Shown: one piece after another, positions 18,845 through 29,500 of the stretch | Numbering within the stretch: position 1 is the stretch's first letter | How the letters are laid out: each line of letters begins with the position of its first letter | Assembly: GCF_003002825.1 (NCBI RefSeq) | Contig: NZ_PVTE01000005.1 | Coordinates: forward strand, 1 to 64,000 | DNA: 64,000 bases | Reading direction: 5' to 3' | Source of the DNA: Spirosoma oryzae | Lineage (GTDB): Bacteria > Bacteroidota > Bacteroidia > Cytophagales > Spirosomataceae | The notes under the pieces: model-generated | Database searches by the model: none | Told to the model about the DNA's origin: nothing | Seen by the model: only the letters and a program-made list of their open reading frames with translations | Program-made: the position numbers and the translations under genes

Positions 18845-20098
18845 ATGGCGATGACATCCGTAAAAAAAGCAGTGGCTCTGGCTCTGTGGCTGCTCGTCTG
18901 GCGCAGTCTGGTCAGTTATAGCCAGACACCAACCTACTACGCCGATGTGCAGCCGATCATCAGTCGGCACTGTGTGGCCTGTCACCAGCCGGGTGGGGTG
19001 GGGCCGTTCAGCCTGCTGACATACACTGACGTCAGGAAGCGGGGTACTTTCATCGGTAACGTAACGCAGAGCCGATACATGCCCCCCTTCCCGGCCGACC
19101 GGACGTTTCAGCATTACGCCAACGAACGCGGTCTGTCGGAGCAGGAAATCGGGACGATTCAGCGGTGGGTAACGGCCGGAATGCCCGATGGAAATGCCAA
19201 AACCAGTAACGCCACCGCACAACAACCGACTGCAACTGCCGACGCCCGCAAACCCGACGTAGTGCTCAGGATGAAGCCCTACGCCATCAAAGGCGATGGA
19301 CGCGAAGATTTTCGCTATTTCCACGTACCTATGCAACTGGCCAAAGACATCTGGGTCGAAGCTATCGAGTTTGTGCCGGGTAACCGGAAGCTGTTGCACC
19401 ACAGTCGGCTGATGATTGACTCGACAGGTACTATGGCGGGTATAAATGAGATCAGCGAAGATGATCCCAGACTGCGCGATTTTCAGCGTACGCCGTTGGC
19501 CGACGAGTTCCTGTACGGCTGGGTGCCGGGCAACGACCGGGTTACGTTTCCGGCAGGTACGGCCAAGCGAATCCGGGCAGGTAGTGACCTGATTCTCAAT
19601 ATTCACTATGCGCCTTCTGCCAAACCGGATACCGATCAATCAGAGGTGCGGCTGTACCTGAGTCACGACGCTAACCCCCGGCCGGTTCATACGCTGACAC
19701 TGACCGAACGGACGATTACCAATCAGCCGTTTGTGCTAACCGCCAACACGAAGCCGACCTTCTACATGAATTATGGACCGTTGCCCGATAGTATCCAACT
19801 GTTATCGGTGTTACCGCACCTGCATCGATTAGGCCGCTCGGTGCGGGCATTTGCCGTTACGCCCGACGGTGATGCGATCAATCTGATTTCCATTCCCGAC
19901 TGGGACTACAACTGGCAGTTGTCGTATTTTTTTCGGAACCCCCTGCTGCTGCCAAAAGGAGCGACGCTGATCGCTGAAGCGATGTATGATAACACCGATC
20001 AGAATCCGCTCAACCCGAATCGCCCTGCCCGTGACGTGCGTTACGGCTGGAACGCTACCGATGAAATGATGAACCTTGTCTTTTACTACGTCCGCTAG
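18845..20098 (+). CDS. Exported cytochrome c/copper type II monooxygenase-like protein
   Basis: 417 residues with a signal peptide (about 1-26). The N-terminal part has one haem c motif CVACH at 43-47, with possible distal methionine in YMPPF at 79, typical of small c-type domains. From about 137 on it resembles copper type II ascorbate-dependent monooxygenases (PHM family): HH at 185-186, H254, HLH at 325-327 and the ATDEMMNL methionine motif near 405. PHM enzymes hydroxylate carbon using two copper centres. The haem domain could deliver electrons in place of ascorbate. It starts right after the SusCD operon terminator; co-function with that operon is only positional. Confidence 0.75.
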   Translation: MAMTSVKKAVALALWLLVWRSLVSYSQTPTYYADVQPIISRHCVACHQPGGVGPFSLLTYTDVRKRGTFIGNVTQSRYMPPFPADRTFQHYANERGLSEQEIGTIQRWVTAGMPDGNAKTSNATAQQPTATADARKPDVVLRMKPYAIKGDGREDFRYFHVPMQLAKDIWVEAIEFVPGNRKLLHHSRLMIDSTGTMAGINEISEDDPRLRDFQRTPLADEFLYGWVPGNDRVTFPAGTAKRIRAGSDLILNIHYAPSAKPDTDQSEVRLYLSHDANPRPVHTLTLTERTITNQPFVLTANTKPTFYMNYGPLPDSIQLLSVLPHLHRLGRSVRAFAVTPDGDAINLISIPDWDYNWQLSYFFRNPLLLPKGATLIAEAMYDNTDQNPLNPNRPARDVRYGWNATDEMMNLVFYYVR

Positions 20099-20376
20099 GG
20101 GTACAGTCCCAGCGCGTATAGGGTACTTTCGGAACTAGCCTTTCAGACCAATTTATAGGACAAGTAAGCCACAGCAGCATTTCACGCCTTCTGCCCAGCG
20201 GAGTTTCTACACTTTTTCATAACATAGCCGGTTATCAACGATTTCGCGAAGGTGAATCAGCATTTTTTTTACACATCAACTTGATACTCAAATTGAGCCA
20301 AACGTGAATACTGTATCGGTATGCTATGCTCCAAGCGCAGCCGGAAATTGAATTTAATCGACAATCGATTAACAGT

Positions 20377-20961
20377 ATGCGTAGTATAAAGCAAGGTTTA
20401 TTAGTTGTAGTTGTCGGATTGTGCGTTGCCAGTAGTATTAGCTTCAGCCAACACTACAGCACCCGACTGCAACACGTACAATTCAAGGACAAGATCTTGG
20501 CGACGAACCTTGGCAGCTTCGCCCGGGAATCTGGTGCTAAGGTCGTCCGCGTTCAAATTCGGAAGCAGCCAGATGGGTATTTATACCAACTCGCCCGCGT
20601 CTATTATTTGGATTTTGTTGAAGATCGACTGACTGTAAATTGGGCGCAGTGGAACAACAAACTCATTCTGTTCTACGACGATGGCGCACTACCTGATGTG
20701 TGCACTATAACCGATACCGCCACGATTGCAGACTTGCTCCAGTACGCCAGAACACTGCTACCCAAAATAGCAGTTCCTAAAAGGACTGCGCCTATAACCA
20801 AAGACGCCATACCAGTAAATCTCAAGTCAGTAATGATCGATGGTACAGAGTGGACGTTTAAGGTAGCTAATGGTCGAGAGCTATTTTTTAACAGCAGTAC
20901 GAGCTATGATGGAAGCGATGCGCAGGTTGACTTACCTGCTGTGCCGGAGCAGCATAACTAG
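20377..20961 (+). CDS. Exported hypothetical protein
   Basis: About 194 residues from the ATG at 20377, which starts a signal peptide (MRSIKQGLLVVVVGLC, cleavage near SFSQ). A 17-codon upstream extension would displace it. No family was recognised. The protein has a folded region to about residue 125 (many Tyr, Val, Leu) and a second part with KSVMIDGTEWTFKVANGRELFF. Codon use and composition fit a real gene. It is isolated, with a terminator at 21044-21074 and about 280 bp without a gene before it. Confidence 0.6.
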   Translation: MRSIKQGLLVVVVGLCVASSISFSQHYSTRLQHVQFKDKILATNLGSFARESGAKVVRVQIRKQPDGYLYQLARVYYLDFVEDRLTVNWAQWNNKLILFYDDGALPDVCTITDTATIADLLQYARTLLPKIAVPKRTAPITKDAIPVNLKSVMIDGTEWTFKVANGRELFFNSSTSYDGSDAQVDLPAVPEQHN

Positions 20962-21043
20962 TCATTACAGAGCAGCTTGCTCGGTGCTATAAGAAAAGGC
21001 TTACCTATCTCAGCGCTAATCGACAAATAGAAAATACCAGTGG

Positions 21044-21079
21044 AAAGCCGCCGGATAAGTCATCTGGCGGCTTTTTCAT
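21044..21079 (+). terminator. Intrinsic terminator
   Basis: A stem of about 12 bp (21044-21055 with 21063-21074) followed by T's, 83 bp after the exported hypothetical gene. Confidence 0.8.
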
Positions 21080-21355
21080 AATTCTTCGACACTTGCCACG
21101 TATACGGCGGCTTAGGTCCACAAGTATAGCCTGGAAATCAGCGAACGTATGCACTGCCTGCTTGTCCCGGTCTACTACGCATTGTTTGCTCAATTATAAG
21201 TATAATCCTGTATTGTGATAAGCAGTAGTATAGTCAGTATAGAGCGAAAATTTATGGTATACCGGTAGAATATTCTGCACAAGTTTCTACTGGTAGAATG
21301 AATTATAAATAGGTTAAAATAGATCGGAATATAATACTGCGAGTATGTACACGAA

Positions 21356-21363
21356 TATATTTG
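21356..21363 (+). promoter_or_regulatory. TAnnTTTG -7 box upstream of the second SusC gene
   Basis: TATATTTG matches the Bacteroidota -7 consensus and lies 38 bp before the start codon in AT-rich DNA, about the same distance as the box before the first SusC gene. Confidence 0.5.
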
Positions 21364-21400
21364 TAATTGTACTTATTGCTTACCTAACACAAAATACTTT

Positions 21401-24400
21401 ATGAGAAAAGTTCTATGGCTGAGTATGCTCCTAGTGTGCTCACTATTGCGTGTTGTGCAGGCCCAGGATCGTAGGGTTGTCGGCAAGGTGACAGCAGCCG
21501 AAGATGGGGCTGCCATACCGGGTGTATCGGTCGTGATTAAAGGGACAAGCCGGGGAACAACGACCGATGCGGGTGGTACATACTCGTTGTCGGTACCTCA
21601 GAAGAAGGGTACGGTTTTAATATTTAGCTTCGTAGGTTTTAAAACGCAGGAGCTTACCCTAGAAGGCGATACAGAATTGAATGTCAGCCTGGCATCTGAT
21701 TCTAAACTGCTAACCGAGGTTGTTGTGACGGGTAGTGGTATCGCGACCAGCAAGGCTAAACTCGGTATTTCAGTAGAAAGCATATCGTCGAAAAATCTCC
21801 CCCAGACCCCAACAGCATCTATCGACCAGGCGCTGATTGGTAAAATTCCGGGAGCGCAGATTTCGTCGGTTAGTGGTAACCCCGGTGCGCCTGTCAATAT
21901 TTTATTACGTGGTATCAACTCGGTGCAGGGTAGTACCAGCCCACTAATCATGGTTGATGGTGTACAGGTGGCGGGTACGGACATAAACTCGCTCGACCTG
22001 AGCAACGTCGATCGGGTCGAAGTCGTGCAGGGAGCTGCTTCATCGTCGATTTACGGTGCCCAGGGGGCTAACGGCGTAATCCAGGTCTTTACCAAAAAGG
22101 GTAAGAAAGGTCGTACATCCGTCAGCTTCTCCAGCAGCTACTCGACCAACCAGTTTCTGAACACGGGTAACGTACACAAGGCCGACAAGCACTCCTGGCT
22201 GACTGATGCCAACAACAACATCATCAGCGCAACCACAGGTCAGCCGCTGGCTTACAACGAAAACGGCTCCATCGTTGGGCTGTCGTATCAATACGGGGGT
22301 GCTACGCGCTACGCCATTCAGAACATCAACAACGATAATAACAAAGCGTATGATGCTAATCTGAAATACTACGATCACTTCAAGCAGGTATTCCAGACAG
22401 GTAGCACGAGCAACAACAGCATTACCATTTCGGGTGGTGGCGAAAAGAGTGATTACAGCATTACGGCGTCGAATAACCATACCGTAACGCCGATCCTGAA
22501 AAATGGCTATCTGGACCGTAATAACCTGTCGGCTAATATTGGCACGGAAGTATTCAAAAACTTTACGATCCGCTCCAGTACGCAGCTGATTTATACGAAA
22601 AATACGCTGCATCCGGGTCTGGGTGCTACTTACGCGGTTGGAACAAACGGTAGTACAGGACCGGGTACCGGGGCTGTATACGGCTTCCTGAACACGTCGC
22701 CGTTCTTCGATCTGACCCGTCCGCTGGCTGATGGTACGTACGCGGTTCACCCACTAGCCGACTTCGTCAGTGTAAACTCCAGCAATCCGTATTATGTGCA
22801 GGAGTATACCGACGGGTTGAACAACAAGATTGAAGTACTTCAGAATTTCGACGCGAACTACAAAGTCAACAAATTTGTCGAACTGGACGCTAAGTACGGG
22901 ATCAACTATCGGAATGAAGCTGCCCGCTGGACCTATTATAACCAGTCGGCTAACGTCAGCTCGAACTATTACAACAACTGGTCGGGTAACAACGCGTCGG
23001 ATAACAAGGGAGAAATAGACAACTTCCAGTACACGAATACCTTCCAGAACTTCCTGGGTACGGCTTACATCCGCACGAACTTTCAGGAAGATTTTCGGAG
23101 TAAACTGCCCATCGAAACCAGTACGCAGGTATCGTTCGACTATCGTAAAAATCGGTCGACGGATTACCGTACCTACGGTTTAGGGCTGGGTATGGCTCCG
23201 CCGTACAACATTCAGGCAACATCGTCGCAGGCCGTTTCGTATGATTATGTTACGCCCTTCATCACGTACGGCTATCTGGTCAATCAGAAAATTACGTATG
23301 GCGATCTGTTTGGCGTAACGGGTGGCTTCCGCAGCGACTGGTCATCGGCCTTTGGTGGTGGTTCAAAGCCCTTCACGTTCCCGCATGCCGATGCGTTCAT
23401 CAACCCGCTGTCGTTCTTTAAGAACAGTAGTATCGCCAACGCGCTGCCGTATTTCAAGCTGCGGGCAGCCTACGGTGAAGCGGGTATTCAGCCGGGTGCA
23501 TTCGACCGGTATCCGGTATTGGGTCAGCAGAATTTGGGTTCCGGGCTGGTGTATACGGTGCCAACCACCACCAACAACCCCAATCTACAGGTTGAAGTAT
23601 CGAAAGAACTGGAATTTGGTACGGACTTTACCGTTGGCGGAACGGCTGGTCGGTCGTGGCTGAACTCGATTACGGGGTCGTTTACGTACTGGAAGCGCAA
23701 GAGCGAAAACGTGATCTACTCAGTGAGCGTACCACCTTCGCTGGGATCAACGGGGCAGCTAACCAACGCCATCAATATGTCGTCGAATGGGGTGCAGTTC
23801 TCGCTGACGTTACCCGTATATAACTCACGCGGCCTGAAATGGGATTTCACGACCAACTTCGGTCATCAGCTCTCGATGATCGATAAAATTTCAGGTGGTG
23901 CCGACATTATTCTAAGCACGAGTGCCGGTAGTACTGCGCTGGTACTGACCCCTGGTCAGCCAATTGGTCAGGTATACGGTTACAAGGCACTGACCAGTCT
24001 CGATTACGTCAATCAGGAAGGGCAGCGGTACATTACCCCGGCCAATGAGGGGCAGTACCAGATCGTTGACGGGCGCGTCGTAAACAAATCGACTTACCAG
24101 ATGCAGTTCACCAACGAGACGTACCCGCTGATGAACCCGAATCCGAAATTCAATATGTCGTTCATCAATGGCGTTTCGTTCAAAGATTTTCTGACGCTGA
24201 ATTTCCAGTTCGACTGGGTGTATGGCAGCCATCTGTATAATCAGACGAAAGAGTGGATGTATCGCGACGGCATCAGCGGGGACTTCACCAAACAGGTGAC
24301 TATCGACGGTAAGACGGGGGCTTTCCCGGCCTACTGGTCGAGTGCGTATTATAACCTGTGGGGAAGTCTGCGCGGAGCGGGTAACAACGCTACTAAAGAC

Positions 24401-24661
24401 TTCTTCGTGGAAGATGCTTCGTTTGTACGGCTGCGTAATATCTCGCTGGCTTTCGACATCGCCAAAGTGGTGAAGATTCCGTACCTGAGTCGGGCACAGA
24501 TCGTCTTTACGGGTCGTAATATCCTAACGTTCACGAAGTACACAGGCTACGATCCTGAAATTAGCTCGGGAGCCTCGAACTCCTCGTTCGACCGGGGCGT
24601 CGACCATAGCACGCTGCCCAACATCAAATCGTACCAGGTGGGTCTGAACATTGGCTTCTAA
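21401..24661 (+). CDS. SusC/RagA family TonB-linked outer membrane transporter (pair 2)
   Basis: 1086 residues with signal peptide (about 1-21, ending VQAQ). Carboxypeptidase-like domain at about 25-105, plug with GKIPGAQI, IMVDGVQV and YGAQGANGVIQV near 225, and a C-terminal barrel ending in GLNIGF. The plug motif YGAQGANG departs slightly from the commoner YGSRGANG seen in pairs 1 and 3. It works with the SusD protein that begins 19 bp after its stop codon. Substrate unknown; no enzyme or regulator is linked. Confidence 0.95.
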   Translation: MRKVLWLSMLLVCSLLRVVQAQDRRVVGKVTAAEDGAAIPGVSVVIKGTSRGTTTDAGGTYSLSVPQKKGTVLIFSFVGFKTQELTLEGDTELNVSLASDSKLLTEVVVTGSGIATSKAKLGISVESISSKNLPQTPTASIDQALIGKIPGAQISSVSGNPGAPVNILLRGINSVQGSTSPLIMVDGVQVAGTDINSLDLSNVDRVEVVQGAASSSIYGAQGANGVIQVFTKKGKKGRTSVSFSSSYSTNQFLNTGNVHKADKHSWLTDANNNIISATTGQPLAYNENGSIVGLSYQYGGATRYAIQNINNDNNKAYDANLKYYDHFKQVFQTGSTSNNSITISGGGEKSDYSITASNNHTVTPILKNGYLDRNNLSANIGTEVFKNFTIRSSTQLIYTKNTLHPGLGATYAVGTNGSTGPGTGAVYGFLNTSPFFDLTRPLADGTYAVHPLADFVSVNSSNPYYVQEYTDGLNNKIEVLQNFDANYKVNKFVELDAKYGINYRNEAARWTYYNQSANVSSNYYNNWSGNNASDNKGEIDNFQYTNTFQNFLGTAYIRTNFQEDFRSKLPIETSTQVSFDYRKNRSTDYRTYGLGLGMAPPYNIQATSSQAVSYDYVTPFITYGYLVNQKITYGDLFGVTGGFRSDWSSAFGGGSKPFTFPHADAFINPLSFFKNSSIANALPYFKLRAAYGEAGIQPGAFDRYPVLGQQNLGSGLVYTVPTTTNNPNLQVEVSKELEFGTDFTVGGTAGRSWLNSITGSFTYWKRKSENVIYSVSVPPSLGSTGQLTNAINMSSNGVQFSLTLPVYNSRGLKWDFTTNFGHQLSMIDKISGGADIILSTSAGSTALVLTPGQPIGQVYGYKALTSLDYVNQEGQRYITPANEGQYQIVDGRVVNKSTYQMQFTNETYPLMNPNPKFNMSFINGVSFKDFLTLNFQFDWVYGSHLYNQTKEWMYRDGISGDFTKQVTIDGKTGAFPAYWSSAYYNLWGSLRGAGNNATKDFFVEDASFVRLRNISLAFDIAKVVKIPYLSRAQIVFTGRNILTFTKYTGYDPEISSGASNSSFDRGVDHSTLPNIKSYQVGLNIGF

Positions 24662-24680
24662 TCTTCAAACGTCGTCACAC

Positions 24681-26363
24681 ATGAACTTTATTTCTAAACA
24701 TACATTAGTAGCAACTGCCTGCCTGACTATAGCCTTATTGGCAGGAAGTGGTTGTAAGGACCAACTGGATGTAGGGAACCCCAACGCGCCAACGCTTTCC
24801 GCCAACGTCAATACCGAAGCCGGACTGATTTCGTTTGCACAGGGTGGGGTGTACATCAACGGTTTCGCCAACGGCGATGGCTGGCTGGGCGATAGCTACT
24901 TTTCGCTGCCCTGGGGTTACAGTGCTTTGATGGCTGACATCGTCGGCGCGGACGCGTCGAACAATCAGGTCACGACGATTGGCGTACCTGACTACATCAT
25001 TCTGGATGATGGTACCAAGCAGACTAACCCGGCTCCGCAAATCGGTATCATCCGGGCGTACAACAACCGGGCGTCTTCGGGGGCTGGTAACAACCCACTT
25101 TATTACCAGTGGCTGAATATGTACGCGCTCAACAACGCCTGTAATCAGGTGTTGGCTACCGTCGACAAGATTTCATTCTCGGGCGACGCAAGCTCGAAAA
25201 AGAACACGGTGAAAGCCTGGTGTTACTGGTGGAAGGGCTACGCCTACGCGTCGATTGGATCGATGTACTACGCGGGATTGATCGAAGATCAGGCAGGCGC
25301 AACGAACGGTAATTACGTGTTGCACGATGCCGTCATTACGCAGTCGAACAATTACCTGAACCTGGCCGCGACCACGCTGAGCAGCATCACGAGTACAAGT
25401 GACTATCAGTCGATGCTGGGTCAGCTGATACCGGCGGTGAATCAGGTAGGGCTGGGTGGTGTGCCAACGGTAGAGGTGTGGAAGCGAAACATCAACACGA
25501 TGCTGGCCCGGAACATTATTGCCAACAAACTGGCTCCGTTCGTCAACGGGAATACCAGCGCGACCATCGCCAAATCATCGACCTCGGCCATGACCGCTGC
25601 CGATTGGAACAGCGTGCTGACGCTGGCGACAAATGGTATCCAGAAAAACGACATCGTGTTCACTGGTCGTAGTACGGCACAGAATTACTTTTTCTCGCCC
25701 ACCGGTGGTACCGTATCGGCGCTGACGACAAACCCGAACACGGCGTCGACGTTCAAGATCAGCGAACGCTTCATTCAGTCGTTCAACTCGGGCGATAAGC
25801 GGCTGTCGAACAACTTCGACACAAAAACTATGTACAAGAATAACTACACCTACACCACGCGTTACAGCATGGTAAACGGCGGTAACGGCGCGTCGGGGGT
25901 GTATGTATATGGCAACCGGACGGCTGGTGCCTATGAACTGTACATTGCCGGTAGCTACGAAGAAAACGCACTGATGCTAGCCGAAGCCAACCTGCGACTG
26001 GGTAACATCGAGAAGGGGCTGGCTTATATCGATGACGTTCGTAACTATCAGGGAGCTGGTGTTGCAGCCGTAGCCGGTACGGGCCTGACGCTGGCCAAAG
26101 CCATGACCGAGTTAACGAAAGAACGGCGTGTTGCGCTGTTCAGTCGGGGTCTCTCATACTACGACAGTCGTCGGTGGGGCTGGATTTACGACATTGCCAA
26201 CGGTGGTGGTAGCTACGGTAACACGGTTGTAACGACAGCCGGAGTCGTTAATAAAAACGTGACTATCAGCTACAATTTCCTCGACTATTGGGACGTGCCG
26301 GCTGATGAATCGGTGCTAAACCCATCGACGTCGGGTGTTGCCACACAAAACCCGAACTTCTAG
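24681..26363 (+). CDS. SusD/RagB family nutrient-binding surface lipoprotein (pair 2)
   Basis: About 560 residues from the ATG at 24681; the 10-codon extension overlapping SusC is rejected because the lipoprotein signal begins at MNFISKHTLV and ends in the lipobox AGSGC. The LDVGNPNAPT start is typical. Near the C-terminus, MTELTKERRVALFSRGLSYYDSRRWG is split here by function: the ERR and LSYYD-RRWG parts are the RagB/SusD C-terminal signature. It caps the SusC barrel at 21401. A strong terminator follows at 26392. Confidence 0.93.
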   Translation: MNFISKHTLVATACLTIALLAGSGCKDQLDVGNPNAPTLSANVNTEAGLISFAQGGVYINGFANGDGWLGDSYFSLPWGYSALMADIVGADASNNQVTTIGVPDYIILDDGTKQTNPAPQIGIIRAYNNRASSGAGNNPLYYQWLNMYALNNACNQVLATVDKISFSGDASSKKNTVKAWCYWWKGYAYASIGSMYYAGLIEDQAGATNGNYVLHDAVITQSNNYLNLAATTLSSITSTSDYQSMLGQLIPAVNQVGLGGVPTVEVWKRNINTMLARNIIANKLAPFVNGNTSATIAKSSTSAMTAADWNSVLTLATNGIQKNDIVFTGRSTAQNYFFSPTGGTVSALTTNPNTASTFKISERFIQSFNSGDKRLSNNFDTKTMYKNNYTYTTRYSMVNGGNGASGVYVYGNRTAGAYELYIAGSYEENALMLAEANLRLGNIEKGLAYIDDVRNYQGAGVAAVAGTGLTLAKAMTELTKERRVALFSRGLSYYDSRRWGWIYDIANGGGSYGNTVVTTAGVVNKNVTISYNFLDYWDVPADESVLNPSTSGVATQNPNF

Positions 26364-26391
26364 GTACAGACTACATTTGTAGAATTTAGTC

Positions 26392-26430
26392 AACCGGGGG
26401 GCTACGCTACGTAGCCCCCCGGTTTTTTGT
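26392..26430 (+). terminator. Strong intrinsic terminator after pair 2
   Basis: A perfect 15-bp stem (26392-26406 with 26410-26424), 3-base loop and T run. Confidence 0.92.
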
Positions 26431-26565
26431 TTCGCCAATTCGTAAGTGATAAGTTAAAAATTGACTTTATCCGTATGTGGGATTGTATGATTTTGTGGTT
26501 ATTGCTGTTAACCAAATTTTAAGCCGTACTTTGTTGTATAAACAGACTAATAACGTCGCTCATTT

Positions 26566-29500
26566 ATGAGACTACTTTTATCGAAACTGACAGTCCTGCT
26601 CCTTGTCCTGCTGGCGTTGCCGGCACTGGCGCAGAGTCGGCGCGTAACCGGGCAGGTTACGTCGGCCGAAGACGGAACCCCACTACCGGGCGTCTCGATT
26701 ATTGCGAAAGGTACCAGCCGGGGAACCCAGTCGGATGCCAACGGGAACTACTCGCTTGAATTACCCCCCAACATCAATACGCTGGTCTTTAGCTTCGTCG
26801 GTGTGACCACGCAGGAGATCTCGGTGGGTAACCGGGCAACCGTAAACGTGGCGATGAGCAACGACACCCGTGCGCTGGACGAAGTCGTCGTAACGGGGTA
26901 TGGGGCGCAGTCGAAGCGGAACCTGACTGGTAATATTGCGCAGGTATCGTCTCGCGAGGTGGCAAACATTCCGGTACCCAGTGCTGAACAGGCGCTTGCC
27001 GGGCGCGTTGCCGGGGTGCAGATCACGTCGCTGAACGGTAAAGTGGGGCAGGGCCTGCAAATCCGGGTGCGCGGTGCCGCTTCGCTGACGGCCAGCAGCC
27101 AGCCGCTTTACGTTGTCGACGGTATTCCCGTGACATCGTCGGATCAGTCGTCGACAACGGCACCGACGAACCCCATTGCCGACCTGAACCCGAACGACAT
27201 CGAGTCGATCGAAATTCTGAAAGATGCGTCGGCCGGAGCCATCTACGGATCACGGGCGGCCAACGGTGTCGTGCTGATTACGACCAAGAAAGGAAAAGCT
27301 GGTAAGACTACCTTCGAGGTAGGGGCGCAGTACGGTATCAGCAATCCGACTCACCTACGTACGTGGCTTAACACCAATCAATATGTCGAGTTGCTTCAGG
27401 AAGCCCTGACAAATTCGATCAATCTCGGCTATCTGGCCCCCGGTACATCGTTGAATAACCGGTTTACGCGGTATGCCGCTGGTGATGCGACGGGCTGGCA
27501 GGCACCTAACCCGAAGTACAACACCGACTGGCAAAAGGAGGCCTTCCAGAAAGCACCCACGCAGCAGTACGATTTCAACGCGCGCGGTGGCGATGCCAAA
27601 ACCCGATTCTACGTGTCGGGTCAGTATTTCGACCAGAACGGTATCCTGATCAAAAACCGGTTCCGTCGGTTGAGTGGGCTGGCTAACCTTGACCACACGG
27701 CTTCGGAAAAGCTGACGATCGGCGTTAAACTCAACCTGATTAACTCGATCAACGACCGGGTATCGAACGATAACGCATTCTCGACTCCCATGCAGATTGT
27801 GGCGTTGCCGCCTATGACGCCGGTAATCGACCCCCGGACGAATCAGTTGAGCGGTAACTACACGCTGTACTACAACCCACTGCTCAACCGCGATTTTGCG
27901 GCCTTGCAGACACGCGTGTTTCGGGTGCTGACGAATTCCTACGCCGAGTACAAGATCGTTCCCGGCCTGACGTTTCATACCGACTTCGGTACCGATATCA
28001 TCGGTCAGCAGGAGGAGGAATACTATGGGCAGGAAACCGCCCGGAACACGGGAGCCCCCAATGGCTTAGGGATTAATAGCTTCCGGCAGGTAGTCAACTA
28101 CACGACCAATAACTACCTCTCATTCGGCCGGACGTTCGCTGAAAAGCACGACGTGGATGCTACGCTGGGTATGTCGTATCAACAGTCACGGAGCAACTTT
28201 GCGTCGGTAACGGGACAACAGTTTCCCAGTGATGCGTACAAGCAAATTACGTCGGCAGCTCGTATTACTGGGGGCGCAGGCAACGAAACCGGTTACAGCT
28301 TCCTATCGTACTTCGCTCGTGTAAACTATCGCTTCGATAACAAATACATTCTCGGCGCGTCGGCGCGGGTCGATGGATCGAGCCGATTCGGTGCTAACAA
28401 CCGGTATGGTGTATTCCCTTCGATATCGGCGGGCTGGATCATCTCGGATGAATCGTTCATGCAGTCGGTACCGGTAATCAGCCTGCTTAAACTGCGGGCC
28501 AGCTACGGACTGACGGGTAATGCTGAAATTGGTAATTTCAATTCGCAGGCGTTGTACGGGGCGGCTAGCGCAACAGGCGTATCATACGGCTATGCAGGCG
28601 TACCGGGTCAGGCACCGATTCAAATCGCCAATCCAAACCTGACCTGGGAGAAAACGTTACAGGCTGATTTCGGACTTGAATTTGGCCTGTTCAACAACCG
28701 GCTGTCGGGCGAAATCGACTACTACCAGAAGAACACGACGGCGCTGTTGCTAAACGTCAACGTACCGGGCTCGACAGGCTACCGGACGCAGCTTCGTAAC
28801 GTAGGTAAGCTTGATAACAAAGGCGTTGAGGTTGTGCTGAGTTCGCAGAATCTTACGGGTGCTCTCAAGTGGAACACCTCATTCAATATTGCCTACAACA
28901 CCAACCGTGTAACCGATCTGGGTGGTACGACCATTACGGGTTCGTTCCTGAACCGGGCGCAGGAAGGGCAGCCGTTAGGCGTGTTCTACGGTCCTGAATA
29001 TGCGGGCGTCGATCCGCAGAACGGCGATGCGCTCTACCGGATTACAACGACGAATGCAGACGGTACCACCAATCGTAACGCGACGACCAACGATTACAAC
29101 GTGGCCAGCAGTCCGGAAAATCTGGTGGCGCTGGGTAGCCCAACGCCGAAATTTATCGGTGGTCTGACGAACACGTTCAGTTATGCCGGTGTCGATCTCA
29201 GCGTACTCTTTCAGGGGCAGGCTGGTAACTACATCTACAACGGTGGTGGCAAATTCCAGTCGGCCAACGGCGATTACTTCGATAACCAGTCGGTCGATCA
29301 GCTGAACCGCTGGCGTAAGCCCGGTGATATTACCAACGTACCACAAGCCCGACTGTTGGGGGGCAATGGTACCGGTGAATCATCGCGCTATCTACAGCGG
29401 GGCGATTATGTCCGGCTGCGTACCGTGACACTGGGCTACACGTTGCCTCAGTCGATCGTGAATCGGGTGAAACTGAATAAGGTTCGTGTGTACGTGACGG

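Larger units (their letters stand above)
20962..21400. other. AT-rich intergenic region before the second SusC gene
   Basis: 439 bp without a gene. It holds the terminator at 21044-21074 and, from about 21190 on, very AT-rich sequence with a TAnnTTTG box at 21356. A short minus-strand frame (21005-21193) overlaps the terminator and has no recognisable features. Confidence 0.6.
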
